A DNA stretch of 54,270 nucleotides from an uncultured beta proteobacterium (lineage in GTDB: Bacteria; Pseudomonadota; Gammaproteobacteria; Burkholderiales; Burkholderiaceae_C): positions 1 to 54,270 of the forward strand of contig CAIVLG010000001.1 of assembly GCA_903906695.1 (NCBI GenBank). Reading direction: 5' to 3'. This document shows positions 46,362-54,270 of this stretch, one piece after another. Made by a program: the position numbers and the translations under genes. The stretch's first letter is position 1; each line of letters opens with the position of its first letter. The notes beneath the pieces are model-generated. The model saw only the letters and a program-made list of their open reading frames with translations, was not told the DNA's origin and ran no database searches.

Positions 46362-47377
46362 CGAAGTTTGAACGGGTCTCGGACCCGCTTCGCAAACTCA
46401 TTGCTGTAACTTCGGGAGAGCTCAATCTTGTCGACCTTGATGCTCGCATCAAAGGCGGCAAGCGCCTTCAGCACGGTCGCCGGACCCTCCTCGGGCATCA
46501 GACCGTCGGGAGAAATTGCCTCGCGTACCTTGTCCAGGGCCGCCAGATAGAGGGCACGGTCGCCCAGCAGGTATGCCTCCGGCACGGTCCGGATGATGTC
46601 GCTCGGGCCAGCCGTTTGCAGCCACTTCATGCCGTGTACCACCGCATTGGTCAGCGCCTGCAGCGTGTTCGGATGCTTCTCAACGAAATCAAGTGTGGCG
46701 TACAGGCAGGCCGCTGGCATCGGTCCGCCAAACAGTTCCAGCGTGCCTTTGAGGGTACGGCTGTCGGCAACGATGCGCACCTCGCCCTTTTGCTCCAACG
46801 CGGTGATGACCGGCTCGGTGCTGCAAATGGCGTCAATCTGTCCCGAGCGCAGGGCCGCCAGAGCCGCGCTGCCACTGCCGACAACTGCAAAGACGACATC
46901 GGCGGGCTTCAGACCGGAGCGGATCAGGGCGGTGCTGGCAAGCAGGTGGCTCAAGGAGCCTGAGGCCGAAATGCCGATCTTGCGACCCACCAAATTGGCC
47001 AGTGAACGATAGTGCGGCACAGTCCGGTGCGAAACACCCAAGGCAATACCCGGCGCACGGCCGAGCAGCGCAAAAGACTGAAACCGCTGCCCCCTCGATT
47101 GCAGGCTGATGACTTGCTGATAGGCAGCCCACGTCACGTCGGCCGAGCCGGCGGCGAAATCACCGAATTCGAGCTCCAGCCCCTGCGCCCTGAAGTAGCC
47201 AAGTTGCTCGGCAATGACCAGCGGCAAAAATTGAAAAGCCGATTTCGCCGCGACTGCCAATGTCAGCCGGTTCGTTTCGAGTCGCGGCTGGGCGCGCAGC
47301 GCCGGCGCCGCTACTGCTGCTGCCAGTGCAGCCGTCGCTGACGAAAAGAAGCGCCGGTTGCACCGGGTGATAGCCAT
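46358..47377 (-). CDS. ABC transporter substrate-binding protein, SsuA/TauA (NitT) type
   Basis: The 339-residue protein starts MAITRCNRRFFSSATAALAA, a Tat-like signal (RRFF; the twin Arg is followed by two Phe), then VAAKSAFQFLPLVIAEQLGYFRAQGLELEFGDF and ADVTWAAYQQV. It is the NMT1/SsuA-type fold that binds sulfonates, taurine, nitrate or related small molecules. No permease or ATPase gene adjoins it in the window. The start at 47377 is preferred over one 25 codons upstream because it yields a clean signal after AAAGGG. Confidence 0.83.
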   Translation of the reverse strand: MAITRCNRRFFSSATAALAAAVAAPALRAQPRLETNRLTLAVAAKSAFQFLPLVIAEQLGYFRAQGLELEFGDFAAGSADVTWAAYQQVISLQSRGQRFQSFALLGRAPGIALGVSHRTVPHYRSLANLVGRKIGISASGSLSHLLASTALIRSGLKPADVVFAVVGSGSAALAALRSGQIDAICSTEPVITALEQKGEVRIVADSRTLKGTLELFGGPMPAACLYATLDFVEKHPNTLQALTNAVVHGMKWLQTAGPSDIIRTVPEAYLLGDRALYLAALDKVREAISPDGLMPEEGPATVLKALAAFDASIKVDKIELSRSYSNEFAKRVRDPFKLR

Positions 47378-47482
47378 TGGTTTGCTGTGCCCTTTCGGAA
47401 TTGAATCTCGAATCAGCATAGCCCGCCCTGTCAGTGGGCGCATCGGGAACATCCCGTGCGGGTTATTACTTACGGACGGCGA

Positions 47483-48073
47483 TCAACGCCGGTCCACCAG
47501 GGCATGGGCAATGGTACCGAGGTCGACATATTCAAGTTCGCTGCCTGCCGGTACACCGCGCGCCAGACGGCTCAAATGCAGACCCTTGGCCTTCAGCCCT
47601 TCACTGATCACGTGCGCGGTGGCCTCGCCCTCGGCGGTGAAGTTGGTGGCCAGAATGACCTCCTGCACGACGCCATCGCAGGCCCGCTCGAACAAGCCCT
47701 TGAGGCCAATGTCTTTCGGGCCGATGCCATCAAGCGGGCTGAGCTTGCCCATCAACACAAAGTACAGACCCTTGTAGGCGCCGGTGCGCTCGATCGCCGA
47801 CTGGTCGGCCGGCGTCTCCACCACACAGAGCTTGCTGCTGTCACGCGCCGGGTTCAGACAGGTGCTGCAAACGACGTCCTGCGTGAACGTGTGGCAACGC
47901 TCGCAGTGCCGCATGCTGTCAACCGCAACCTGCAGCGCGTGCGACAAACTCAACGCCGCGGGTCTATCGTGCTGTAACAGGTGAAATGCCATGCGCGAGG
48001 CTGACTTCACCCCGACGCCCGGCAAGCGCCTGAGCGCCTGGATCAGCACCTCAAGCGAATTTGAATCAGCCAC
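47483..48073 (-). CDS. recR: Recombination protein RecR
   Basis: The 196-residue protein has the HhH motif [14 protein letters not shown], zinc-binding Cys57, Cys60, Cys69 and Cys72 (CERCHTF, CSTCLNP), and a Toprim domain ([16 protein letters not shown]). It acts with RecF and RecO in single-strand gap repair. It is 6 bp downstream of ybaB, in the usual dnaX-ybaB-recR order. Confidence 0.97.
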   Translation of the reverse strand: MADSNSLEVLIQALRRLPGVGVKSASRMAFHLLQHDRPAALSLSHALQVAVDSMRHCERCHTFTQDVVCSTCLNPARDSSKLCVVETPADQSAIERTGAYKGLYFVLMGKLSPLDGIGPKDIGLKGLFERACDGVVQEVILATNFTAEGEATAHVISEGLKAKGLHLSRLARGVPAGSELEYVDLGTIAHALVDRR

Positions 48074-48079
48074 GCAGAT

Positions 48080-48412
48080 TCAGAACGGAAACTTCATGCC
48101 GCCGGGCAGACCCGGCATGCCCGCGGTGATCTTGCCCATCTTCTCGGTCGAAGCTTCTTCCGCCTTGCGCACGGCGGCATTGAATGCCGCCGCCACCAGG
48201 TCCTCCAGCATGTCCTTGTCTTCGGCCAGCAGGCTGGGGTCGATGACGATGCGCTTGACGTCGTGCTTGCAGGTCATGGTGACCTTGACCAGGCCCGCGC
48301 CGGACTCGCCGGTCACCTCGACCAGACCCAGTTCGTCCTGCGCCTTCTTCATGTTTTCCTGCATCGCCTGTGCCTGCTTCATGAGACCGGCAAGTTGTCC
48401 TTTGTTGAACAT
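48080..48412 (-). CDS. ybaB: YbaB/EbfC family nucleoid-associated protein
   Basis: The 110-residue protein begins [20 protein letters not shown] and ends with the Gly/Met/Pro-rich [13 protein letters not shown] tail usual for the family. It binds DNA as a dimer with a tweezer-like shape. The position between dnaX and recR is conserved in many bacteria. Confidence 0.96.
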   Translation of the reverse strand: MFNKGQLAGLMKQAQAMQENMKKAQDELGLVEVTGESGAGLVKVTMTCKHDVKRIVIDPSLLAEDKDMLEDLVAAAFNAAVRKAEEASTEKMGKITAGMPGLPGGMKFPF

Positions 48413-48453
48413 CGATATTCCTTGATTTGGTTTGGATTGGTTGGGAAAAAAAT

Positions 48454-50280
48454 TTAACCTGGCTTGATGCTTCCGGGAACAATTTTCGCCCCGAAATCCC
48501 GCATCATCGCCTGCACAAAGGGATCGTCAAAAATGATTTTCTCAGCCGCCAGTTGTCGCTCGGCGGCCTGCGCCACGTTGCGCCGCGCCGGGCTGTCCGT
48601 GACACGTCCGATTTCGACCGCCAGCGACACTGCGTGCCCTGCCGCCTGCAAGGCGCTGGCCAGCCGGTCACGGCTACCAGCTTGGTTGAGCGAGTCGCGC
48701 TCGACCCTGAGCAGCCACTGATCACTGTCGCGCGCCACCAGTTGCGACTGCAGTGCCAACTCGCGCACCATGGCGGTAATCGCCTCGTCAGCGATCAGTT
48801 GGCGCACCGTCTGCTGCCAAAAATCGCCCTCTTCGGTCGGAGCCAGGAGCGCGCCACCCGACTGGGCGGCCACGACCTCGGTTCGTGAATCGGCCTGCAA
48901 GCGCACTGGAATGGCGACGATCTTGCTCGAGGTCTGCGCCGCCGTCAGGGTCGACGGCTTGTTCTGTTCACTCATCAGAGGTTGGCCGGCACTCACCGTA
49001 TGACTGACTACATGCAACTGCTGGCCCGGTGGCAGGGTCGACGGCGACGCTGTGCTTGCGGCGGGTGACGCCTCCGCTGCTGCTGCCTCAGGCGGTGCCG
49101 CAGCTACAAGCAGCGCTCGCGACTCAGGTCGGAGATTTTTCAGTGTTTTTTTTTCCGCCGCGGCCGACTGGCCTGACACCGGTTTGAAGGCCAGCAGACG
49201 CAAGAGCACCATGCTGAGCGCCGCATACTCGTCCGGCGCCAGCCCCAGGTCAGCGCGCCCATGCAGGCAAATGCTGTAAAGCAACTGCGTCTCATCGGGC
49301 GGCATCAGCGCTGCCAGACGACTGGTATCGAAAGCTTCGGGGTCGCTGTCATCGCTCGGAGCGGCAGCGGCAACTGCCTGAATCACCGCCATACGCTGCA
49401 ACACCGCACTCATCTCGTCCAGCGTCGAGGCAGCACTCAGGCCATTCAGGCGCAGCACCTCGCTGGTTTCGAACACGGTCTTGCCATCGCCCAGCGCAAG
49501 GGCCTCGATCAGCTGAAACACATAAGTGTGATCGACACTGCCCAGCATCTGGCGCACCAGCGTCTCATCGAGCCGACCCGCGCCAAACGCAATGGCCTGA
49601 TCGGCCAGGCTCAGGGCGTCGCGCATCGAACCGCGGGCGGCACGCGCCAGCAGTTTGAGCGACTGTGCATCGGCCGGCACGTTCTCGGTTTGCAGGACCT
49701 TCTGCAAATGTTCGCGGATGGTTTCGGGCGCCATCGGTCGCAGGTTGAACTGCAGACAGCGCGACAACACGGTGACCGGAACTTTTTGCGGATCGGTCGT
49801 GGCCAGCACGAACTTGAGGTATTCGGGCGGCTCCTCCAGCGTCTTCAACATGGCGTTGAAGGCGTGACCGGTGAGCATGTGCACTTCGTCGATCATGAAG
49901 ACCTTGAAGCGTCCCAGCACAGGTTTGTAGACCGCCTGCTCCAGCAGCGACTGCACCTCATCGACGCCGCGGTTGGAAGCCGCATCGAGCTCGGTGTAGT
50001 CGATAAAGCGACCGGCATCGATGTCGCTGCAGGCCTGGCAGATGCCGCATGGCGTGGCCGTGATAGAGCCCTGCCCGTCACTCCCCTGGCAATTGAGCGA
50101 CTTGGCCAGAATGCGAGACACCGTGGTCTTGCCGACACCGCGCGTGCCGGTGAACAGGTAGGCATGGTGCAAGCGCTGGGTGCTCAGCGCGTTGGACAGC
50201 GCCTGAACCACATGATCCTGCCCCACCATCTCGGAGAAGTTGCGAGGACGGTACTTGCGAGCGAGCACGAGGTACGACAT
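48454..50280 (-). CDS. dnaX: DNA polymerase III subunit tau (and probable gamma)
   Basis: The 608-residue clamp-loader protein has Walker A GTRGVGKT (45-52), zinc Cys64, Cys78, Cys81 and Cys84, Walker B MIDEVH, the SRC motif SRCLQF, domain III ending near LLRLLAFKP, then a tau-specific C-terminal half. The start [15 protein letters not shown] is canonical; an upstream in-frame start would lie towards the SRP RNA gene and is rejected. A run of nine A residues occurs right after domain III (codons 376-379), so slippage could produce a short gamma form. It is divergent from the 4.5S RNA gene. Confidence 0.96.
   Translation of the reverse strand: MSYLVLARKYRPRNFSEMVGQDHVVQALSNALSTQRLHHAYLFTGTRGVGKTTVSRILAKSLNCQGSDGQGSITATPCGICQACSDIDAGRFIDYTELDAASNRGVDEVQSLLEQAVYKPVLGRFKVFMIDEVHMLTGHAFNAMLKTLEEPPEYLKFVLATTDPQKVPVTVLSRCLQFNLRPMAPETIREHLQKVLQTENVPADAQSLKLLARAARGSMRDALSLADQAIAFGAGRLDETLVRQMLGSVDHTYVFQLIEALALGDGKTVFETSEVLRLNGLSAASTLDEMSAVLQRMAVIQAVAAAAPSDDSDPEAFDTSRLAALMPPDETQLLYSICLHGRADLGLAPDEYAALSMVLLRLLAFKPVSGQSAAAEKKTLKNLRPESRALLVAAAPPEAAAAEASPAASTASPSTLPPGQQLHVVSHTVSAGQPLMSEQNKPSTLTAAQTSSKIVAIPVRLQADSRTEVVAAQSGGALLAPTEEGDFWQQTVRQLIADEAITAMVRELALQSQLVARDSDQWLLRVERDSLNQAGSRDRLASALQAAGHAVSLAVEIGRVTDSPARRNVAQAAERQLAAEKIIFDDPFVQAMMRDFGAKIVPGSIKPG
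49146..49154 (-). other. A9 slippery run in dnaX
   Basis: On the dnaX strand nine consecutive A residues span GAA AAA AAA ACA (residues 376-379). Reading one frame back gives a stop (TGA) after about nine codons; one frame forward gives TGA after about one codon. In Thermus a comparable A9 in dnaX causes transcriptional slippage making gamma. Here gamma-like products would end at about residues 379-387, after domain III. Confidence 0.6.
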
Positions 50281-50318
50281 GGGGATCGATTCTAAAGGCC
50301 GGCGAAAAATGTCTCCCC

Positions 50319-50324
50319 TACAAT
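50319..50324 (+). promoter_or_regulatory. -10 element of the 4.5S RNA promoter
   Basis: TACAAT lies about 5-8 bp before the expected 5' end of the RNA, followed by a GC-rich GCGTCC discriminator typical of stable-RNA promoters. No clear -35 hexamer is seen at the usual distance. The site lies 39 bp from the dnaX start on the other strand. Confidence 0.55.
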
Positions 50325-50328
50325 GCGT

Positions 50329-50427
50329 CCTGACGGGCCTTCCCACATGGTGAAGCGGCCAAACGGGTCAGGTGGGGAACCAAGCAGCCCTAACTGTGAA
50401 GCCAGTGCTGGGGTCAAGGCTCGTCAA
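50329..50427 (+). ncRNA. ffs: 4.5S signal recognition particle RNA
   Basis: The conserved domain IV GGTCAGGTGGGGAACCAAGC followed by AGCCC lies at about 50366-50390. It has the GGAA loop; the closing pairs are GG/CC instead of the E. coli CC/GG, so pairing is kept. The ends GACGGGCCTT (near 50332) and AAGGCTCGTC (ending 50425) pair. The RNA binds Ffh for co-translational membrane targeting. Limits are approximate to a few bases. It adjoins dnaX, as in other betaproteobacteria. Confidence 0.94.
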
Positions 50428-50434
50428 CCCGCCA

Positions 50435-51613
50435 TCAATCCGCCGGATTCAGCATCGCAAAGACTGCGATCGCTGCCACCGACAACGCCGCCGCAACGGC
50501 AAATGCCAGGCTTGGCGCATAGACCCACAAGGCACCGGCCATCAGTGAAGCTGGCACGTACAACAGGCCCGTGACAAAGTTGTACACACCGACTGCCGTT
50601 GCGCGTCGCTCCGGCTCAAGGTCGGCGATGAATGCCTTGCTCTGCGATTCGTCAATCGCATAGAACAGACCGTAGATAGCGAATATGACGACCATCTCCC
50701 AACGGCTACTGACAAGCACCAGCCACAGGTTGATGGCCGCGTAGACCAAATACCCCAGCACAACAATGCGGTTGCGCCCCACCGTGTCGCCGAGTTTGCC
50801 CACCAGCGGAGCGGCCACCACGCAGGTGGCGTTAAACAGTGCATAGAGCAGCACGATCTCAGTCACGCGAAAGCCCAGAGTGTTGGCCTTGAGCAAGATG
50901 AACCCAAGGCTGAAATAGGCCAGCGCGAACACCCCCGCCGGCACCAGGAAGCGCTTCAAACCCGGGCTGAGCAGTCGCCAGTTCTGAGCCAAACTCTCGC
51001 GCCTGTGTGTCGCCCCGGGCTGCTCCGGGATGCGGGTGAGCACCACCACGCTGATGACCGCGGGCACGAAGGCGACCAGGAACAGCGTACTGTAGGTGCT
51101 GGCCGACTCTCCCAGCCACGAAAGCAGTCCATAGGCCACCAGTGGCCCGAGTACGGCTCCGGCCTTGTCCAGTGCTTTGTGTACACCAAACGTGTAGCCA
51201 CGCGTATCCTTCCCGCCTAGGGATGACAGCCAGGCATCACGCGGTGGCCCGCGAAAGCCCTTGCCAAGGCGCTCGATGACGCGAAACAGGCCTAAACCAA
51301 CAACGGATGACGATACCAGCAAGATGAGCTTGGCCAGCGTGGAAAAGCCGTAACCCGCAGTGGCGAACCACTTGCGCCGACCACTGCGGTCAGACAACCA
51401 TCCTGCCAGATAGTTGAGCGACGAAGCCGAGAAATCCGCCAGCCCTTCGATCAGCCCGAGCAGAGCGCTTGAAGCGCCAGCCACGGTCGTGAAGAAGATC
51501 GCGAACACCGAAAAGATCATCTCCGAACTGAGGTCTGTGAGAAAGCTCACAAGGCCGAGTTTCAGAACATCGGTATGAAGTCGCTGTGACTTGGGGCCAC
51601 TGGGCTGGGTCAT
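50435..51613 (-). CDS. Major facilitator superfamily transporter
   Basis: The 392-residue protein has about 12 hydrophobic segments, with the MFS loop motif LAGWLSDRSGRRKWFATAGYG after helix 2 and RVIERLGKGFRGPPRDAWLS later. The C-half repeats the pattern (VGKLGDTVGRNRIVVLGY). The family is close to the putative drug/H+ group of the YfkF/BcyX type, but the substrate cannot be called. The start MTQPSGPKSQRL (51613) with a GAAGG site is chosen; the open frame extends upstream without conserved sequence. Confidence 0.88.
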   Translation of the reverse strand: MTQPSGPKSQRLHTDVLKLGLVSFLTDLSSEMIFSVFAIFFTTVAGASSALLGLIEGLADFSASSLNYLAGWLSDRSGRRKWFATAGYGFSTLAKLILLVSSSVVGLGLFRVIERLGKGFRGPPRDAWLSSLGGKDTRGYTFGVHKALDKAGAVLGPLVAYGLLSWLGESASTYSTLFLVAFVPAVISVVVLTRIPEQPGATHRRESLAQNWRLLSPGLKRFLVPAGVFALAYFSLGFILLKANTLGFRVTEIVLLYALFNATCVVAAPLVGKLGDTVGRNRIVVLGYLVYAAINLWLVLVSSRWEMVVIFAIYGLFYAIDESQSKAFIADLEPERRATAVGVYNFVTGLLYVPASLMAGALWVYAPSLAFAVAAALSVAAIAVFAMLNPAD

Positions 51614-51639
51614 TGATAGCGCCTTCGTGGTCTCAACAT

Positions 51640-52275
51640 TCAGACCTTGAGGCACCTGCCGCTGGCGATGTAGACGCCGCCACTTTGAGTCACTTCCATC
51701 TCGCCCACCTGATCGGCGAGGTGACTCCAGGGCCTGTCGAGCCCTTCCAGAGAGGTCGTCGAATACAACGCAGCCATCAGCACAAATCCGTTGGCAGGCA
51801 AATTCCATGGTGCACCCCATGTCAGACCCGCCGCAACGACACGGGCGTGTGGCTTGAGATGCTCAACAATGTTGCTAATCGCTTCACGGTTGCGCAGAAT
51901 GTCGTGGGTAAAGTGGAACAGTGCAGCGTCGGCCTTGCACGCAATGTTGGCGGCTTCGACCGACGCGTTCAGCAGCGTGACATTGGTCGAACCCTGCAAG
52001 GCGACACGACGTTGTGCCTTGTCCAGCATTTCAGGGGACTGTTCAATTCCTACGATGCGCCCTCGACGACCAATCGCCTCTTGCAGCATTTCAAAGCTCA
52101 AGCCGGTGCCGCAACCCACGTCCAGTACGGTGGCACCCCTTCTGAGGTTCAGGCGCGCAATGGCTTTGCGCCGGATCGGCTCGAATAGCGCCAGTTCGAT
52201 ATCGTAGAACGTGGAGCGCAGCCGATACTGCTTCAGCGCCCGCTGACGGTGGGCGACTTTCGATTCCGGGTCCAT
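51640..52275 (-). CDS. Class I SAM-dependent methyltransferase (UbiE-like)
   Basis: The 211-residue protein has motif I VLDVGCGTGLSFEML, the acidic IVGIEQSPEMLDKAQRR and the later motif around LKPHARVVAAGLTWG. It resembles small-molecule or lipid methyltransferases; the substrate is not known. It lies 26 bp upstream of the MFS gene on the same strand, so they may be co-transcribed. The 274 bp from its start to the DUF1993 start shows nothing I can name. Confidence 0.88.
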   Translation of the reverse strand: MDPESKVAHRQRALKQYRLRSTFYDIELALFEPIRRKAIARLNLRRGATVLDVGCGTGLSFEMLQEAIGRRGRIVGIEQSPEMLDKAQRRVALQGSTNVTLLNASVEAANIACKADAALFHFTHDILRNREAISNIVEHLKPHARVVAAGLTWGAPWNLPANGFVLMAALYSTTSLEGLDRPWSHLADQVGEMEVTQSGGVYIASGRCLKV

Positions 52276-52549
52276 TTTTTGAGCAGCGGGTGTAGATCGC
52301 GTTTGCAGGTAGTGCGTTTGGCATGTTACGCCTCATCCGCCGGTGGGCCAGCCGCCATCGCATTGGCATAACCTTCCCAAGCGGCGATGGTCAAGCCAAA
52401 TTTTCAATTCTTCGCCTGAATCTCATCCGAATGGGTGGCAACTGCCTTTTCGTATCGCGCTTGCTGAAGGGGATGATCGGCTTCACGGGGCATCTGTAGG
52501 TCAACTGTCATCGCTGTCTACAATTCCTCTGAACAAGACAGGAGACATC

Positions 52550-53071
52550 ATGGCTTTTTCACTTTATGACGCCACCGTTCCCGCGTGGCAGCAAATTCTG
52601 GGTTCTGTGTCCGGGCTGCTGGACAAGGCCCAAGCCCATTGCGTTGAACAACAGCTGGCATCAGAATCCATCATCGGGGCACGCCTGTTCAAGGACATGT
52701 TGCCATTCGGGTACCAGGTCAAGGCCGCGGTGGGACATTCGATGGGGGCCATCGAGGGCGTGCGAAGAACCGTGTTTTCACCTGACAGGTCGGCCTGGCC
52801 TGACAGTTTTTCTGGCCTGCATGAGATGGTTGCTTCAGCCGTCGGTGAACTGGCCGCGCTTGATCCGGCTGAGATCAACGCGTTTGTGGGGCGAGACATG
52901 CGATTTGAAATCGGCAGCAACATCATCGAATTCACTGCGGAGAACTTCTTGCTGTCGTTCTCGATGCCCAATTTCTATTTTCACGCCGCGACCGCCTATG
53001 ACATTCTGCGCAGCCAAGGGCTCGCAATCGGCAAGAGGGACTTTCTGGGCAAGCTGCGCAAGAAGCTCTAG
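52550..53071 (+). CDS. DUF1993 family protein
   Basis: The 173-residue protein begins MAFSLYDATVPAWQQILGSV and contains LASESIIGARLFKDMLPFGYQVKAAV, FSGLHEMVASAVGELAALDPAEIN and PNFYFHAATAYDILRSQGL, the DUF1993 pattern (DinB-like helical bundle, small Tyr/His-containing). Function is unknown. The ATG has the AGGAGA site; longer in-frame starts are not supported. Confidence 0.88.
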   Translation: MAFSLYDATVPAWQQILGSVSGLLDKAQAHCVEQQLASESIIGARLFKDMLPFGYQVKAAVGHSMGAIEGVRRTVFSPDRSAWPDSFSGLHEMVASAVGELAALDPAEINAFVGRDMRFEIGSNIIEFTAENFLLSFSMPNFYFHAATAYDILRSQGLAIGKRDFLGKLRKKL

Positions 53072-53101
53072 CTGACTATCGACGCTGTGCAACAAGAGCG
53101 C

Positions 53102-53989
53102 TCAGGAACTGAACGGGCGCGGTTTCAATAGCACCGTACTCATCGCGGCCAGAATCAGCAGCATCGCGGCATAGTCTTGCCAATGAGGCGTTTCGCCCAA
53201 CATCCAGGCACCCGAAAACACGCCGACGATCGGAATCATCATGATCGACAAGCTCGACGCAATCGGCGGCAGCGTTCGGGCCAGTTGGAACCACACGACA
53301 TGGGCAAAGCCGAATACGATGACGGCGTTGAAGATGATGGCTCCCCATTCAATCGCCTTGGGCCAACGCCACAGCGAACTTTCAAACAACACTGCTGCGG
53401 CTGCCATCGCCAGGGTAGTCATCGTGAGCATCCAGAAGGTGAGCGAAAGGGTTGGCATGTTGATCTTGGATTTCCTCAGCGCGACCGTGCCATAGCCCCA
53501 GCCGGCTGCAGCGATGAGCACCAGTGCACTGCCCAGCGGTTGACCACTCAAAGCCGCGAATTCACTCGACAACAGCAGCAATGCGCCGGCCAATGCGCAG
53601 GTAACGCCAAGCCAGGCCATGGGTGTCACCTTTTCCCGGAAAAACAGCAGTCCACTGAGCACCGCCCAGACCGGCATCGTGTATCCGAGTATGGCGGCGC
53701 GTCCGGATGAGAGCATTTTGACGCCCAGAATAACGAAGAAATGCCAGACCATCATATTGGGCACGGCGAGTTTGGCGATGACCTTGACCTGGCCCGGTGA
53801 CAGGCGAAGCGAAGTCCCACTCAATCGGGCCGCCAGCCAAATCGTGGGCAGCGCTCCGATCATGCAAAGGGTCCGAAAAGTCAGTGGCGGAAATTGGGTC
53901 ACACCGATCTTCATGATCGGCCAATTGATTCCCCAAAACAGAGTGACCAGGACGAGGAGAACCCAGTCTTTTCCGGAAAGTGTGCGCAT
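53102..53989 (-). CDS. DMT/EamA family transporter
   Basis: The 295-residue protein has ten hydrophobic segments in two EamA repeats. Starting pieces are LLVLVTLFWGINWPIMKIGV, with GRAAILGYTMPVWAVLSGLLF at the end of repeat 1 and LSIMMIPIVGVFSGAWMLGE in repeat 2. It is an inner-membrane exporter or permease of unknown metabolite (amino acids or purines in other members). Confidence 0.92.
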   Translation of the reverse strand: MRTLSGKDWVLLVLVTLFWGINWPIMKIGVTQFPPLTFRTLCMIGALPTIWLAARLSGTSLRLSPGQVKVIAKLAVPNMMVWHFFVILGVKMLSSGRAAILGYTMPVWAVLSGLLFFREKVTPMAWLGVTCALAGALLLLSSEFAALSGQPLGSALVLIAAAGWGYGTVALRKSKINMPTLSLTFWMLTMTTLAMAAAAVLFESSLWRWPKAIEWGAIIFNAVIVFGFAHVVWFQLARTLPPIASSLSIMMIPIVGVFSGAWMLGETPHWQDYAAMLLILAAMSTVLLKPRPFSS

Positions 53990-54060
53990 CCGACAACGAT
54001 AGCACGCTGTCTCGTCAGAACCTTAACGCCGTTGTTGGCCGATGAAAGCGGAGAAGGAGA

Positions 54061-54270
54061 TCACCGGCACATGGCGTACTCGCGCCCGGCGGCCTTGAGA
54101 ATGATGGATCCGTTCGAGTTTGTCGTCGCAGTCAGCCCGATGTCCTGGTAGCCAGCGCCACCCCTGTCGTCCACCAGCAATCGCAGGTTTTCAAGCTTCC
54201 ATCGCATGGCGCTGGCGTTGTTCGACTGCCCGGCATAGGTGCCTCCATAACCCGCGCTGTAGGTCTCGGC
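54061..54270 (-). CDS. Unknown protein, C-terminal 69 residues (cut by window edge)
   Basis: The frame runs from the right edge to a TGA at 54061-54063. It reads AETYSAGYGGTYAGQSNNAS, continuing with MRWKLENLRLLVDDRGGAGY, and ends AAGREYAMCR. It is Gly/Ser/Asn-rich and looks like an extracellular or pilin-like C-terminal domain, but no family is recognised. It has an open frame throughout with no nearby rival, and is on the same strand as the DMT gene. Confidence 0.55.
   Translation of the reverse strand, partial: AETYSAGYGGTYAGQSNNASAMRWKLENLRLLVDDRGGAGYQDIGLTATTNSNGSIILKAAGREYAMCR

Noticed and set aside
48066..48482. 138-codon frame over ybaB
   Set aside because: Shifted-frame shadow of a fully conserved ybaB gene.

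Overview
The window (about 54 kb, GC-rich) looks like a chromosomal segment of a betaproteobacterium of the order Burkholderiales, most likely Comamonadaceae (Rhodoferax/Polaromonas-like). This is inferred from gene order: ilvBNC divergent from a sigma factor-DUF3619-DUF3106-RDD cluster; nadE-glnB; rnhA-methyltransferase divergent from gloB-mltD; and recR-ybaB-dnaX next to the 4.5S RNA gene. No rRNA, tRNA, CRISPR array, phage or transposase gene was seen.

Layout. 0-2.6 kb (minus): branched-chain amino-acid genes ilvB, ilvN and the start of ilvC. 2.9-5.7 kb (plus): a sigma-70-family factor overlapping a one-helix membrane protein, a secreted helical DUF3106 protein, an RDD membrane protein and a LOG-family nucleotide hydrolase. 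5.7-7.8 kb (minus): nadE and glnB. 7.8-9.5 kb: two GNAT-type proteins. 9.7-12.5 kb: a soluble pyrophosphatase divergent from a K+-independent H+-pumping pyrophosphatase. 12.6-17.8 kb: aldehyde dehydrogenase, SDR and moaA-mobA-moeA (molybdenum cofactor).

17.9-43 kb is the most distinctive part and reads as one nutrient-uptake region, probably for peptides. It holds a private energy-transducing complex (ExbB, two ExbDs, TonB), an S41 protease lipoprotein, two large TonB-dependent receptors separated by an S9 (prolyl-oligopeptidase-type) peptidase, a thioredoxin-like lipoprotein, and two peptide ABC importers. One importer is divergent from its likely binding protein; the other is a full oppABCDF set. 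Working together they could carry a peptide across the outer membrane, reduce and trim it, then import it. That joint role is inference from neighbourhood and family. The two receptor genes have clearly related 180-186 bp upstream regions carrying a hairpin whose stem differs by compensated base pairs, a candidate regulatory RNA leader.

43-54 kb is housekeeping: rnhA, a methyltransferase whose start codon overlaps that of divergent gloB, the MltD-type lytic transglycosylase, an orphan SsuA-like binding protein, recR, ybaB, and dnaX. dnaX has a run of nine A residues just after domain III with early stops in both alternative frames, suggesting slippage to a short gamma form. Then follow the 4.5S SRP RNA, an MFS transporter, a methyltransferase, a DUF1993 protein, a DMT/EamA transporter and a truncated unknown gene.
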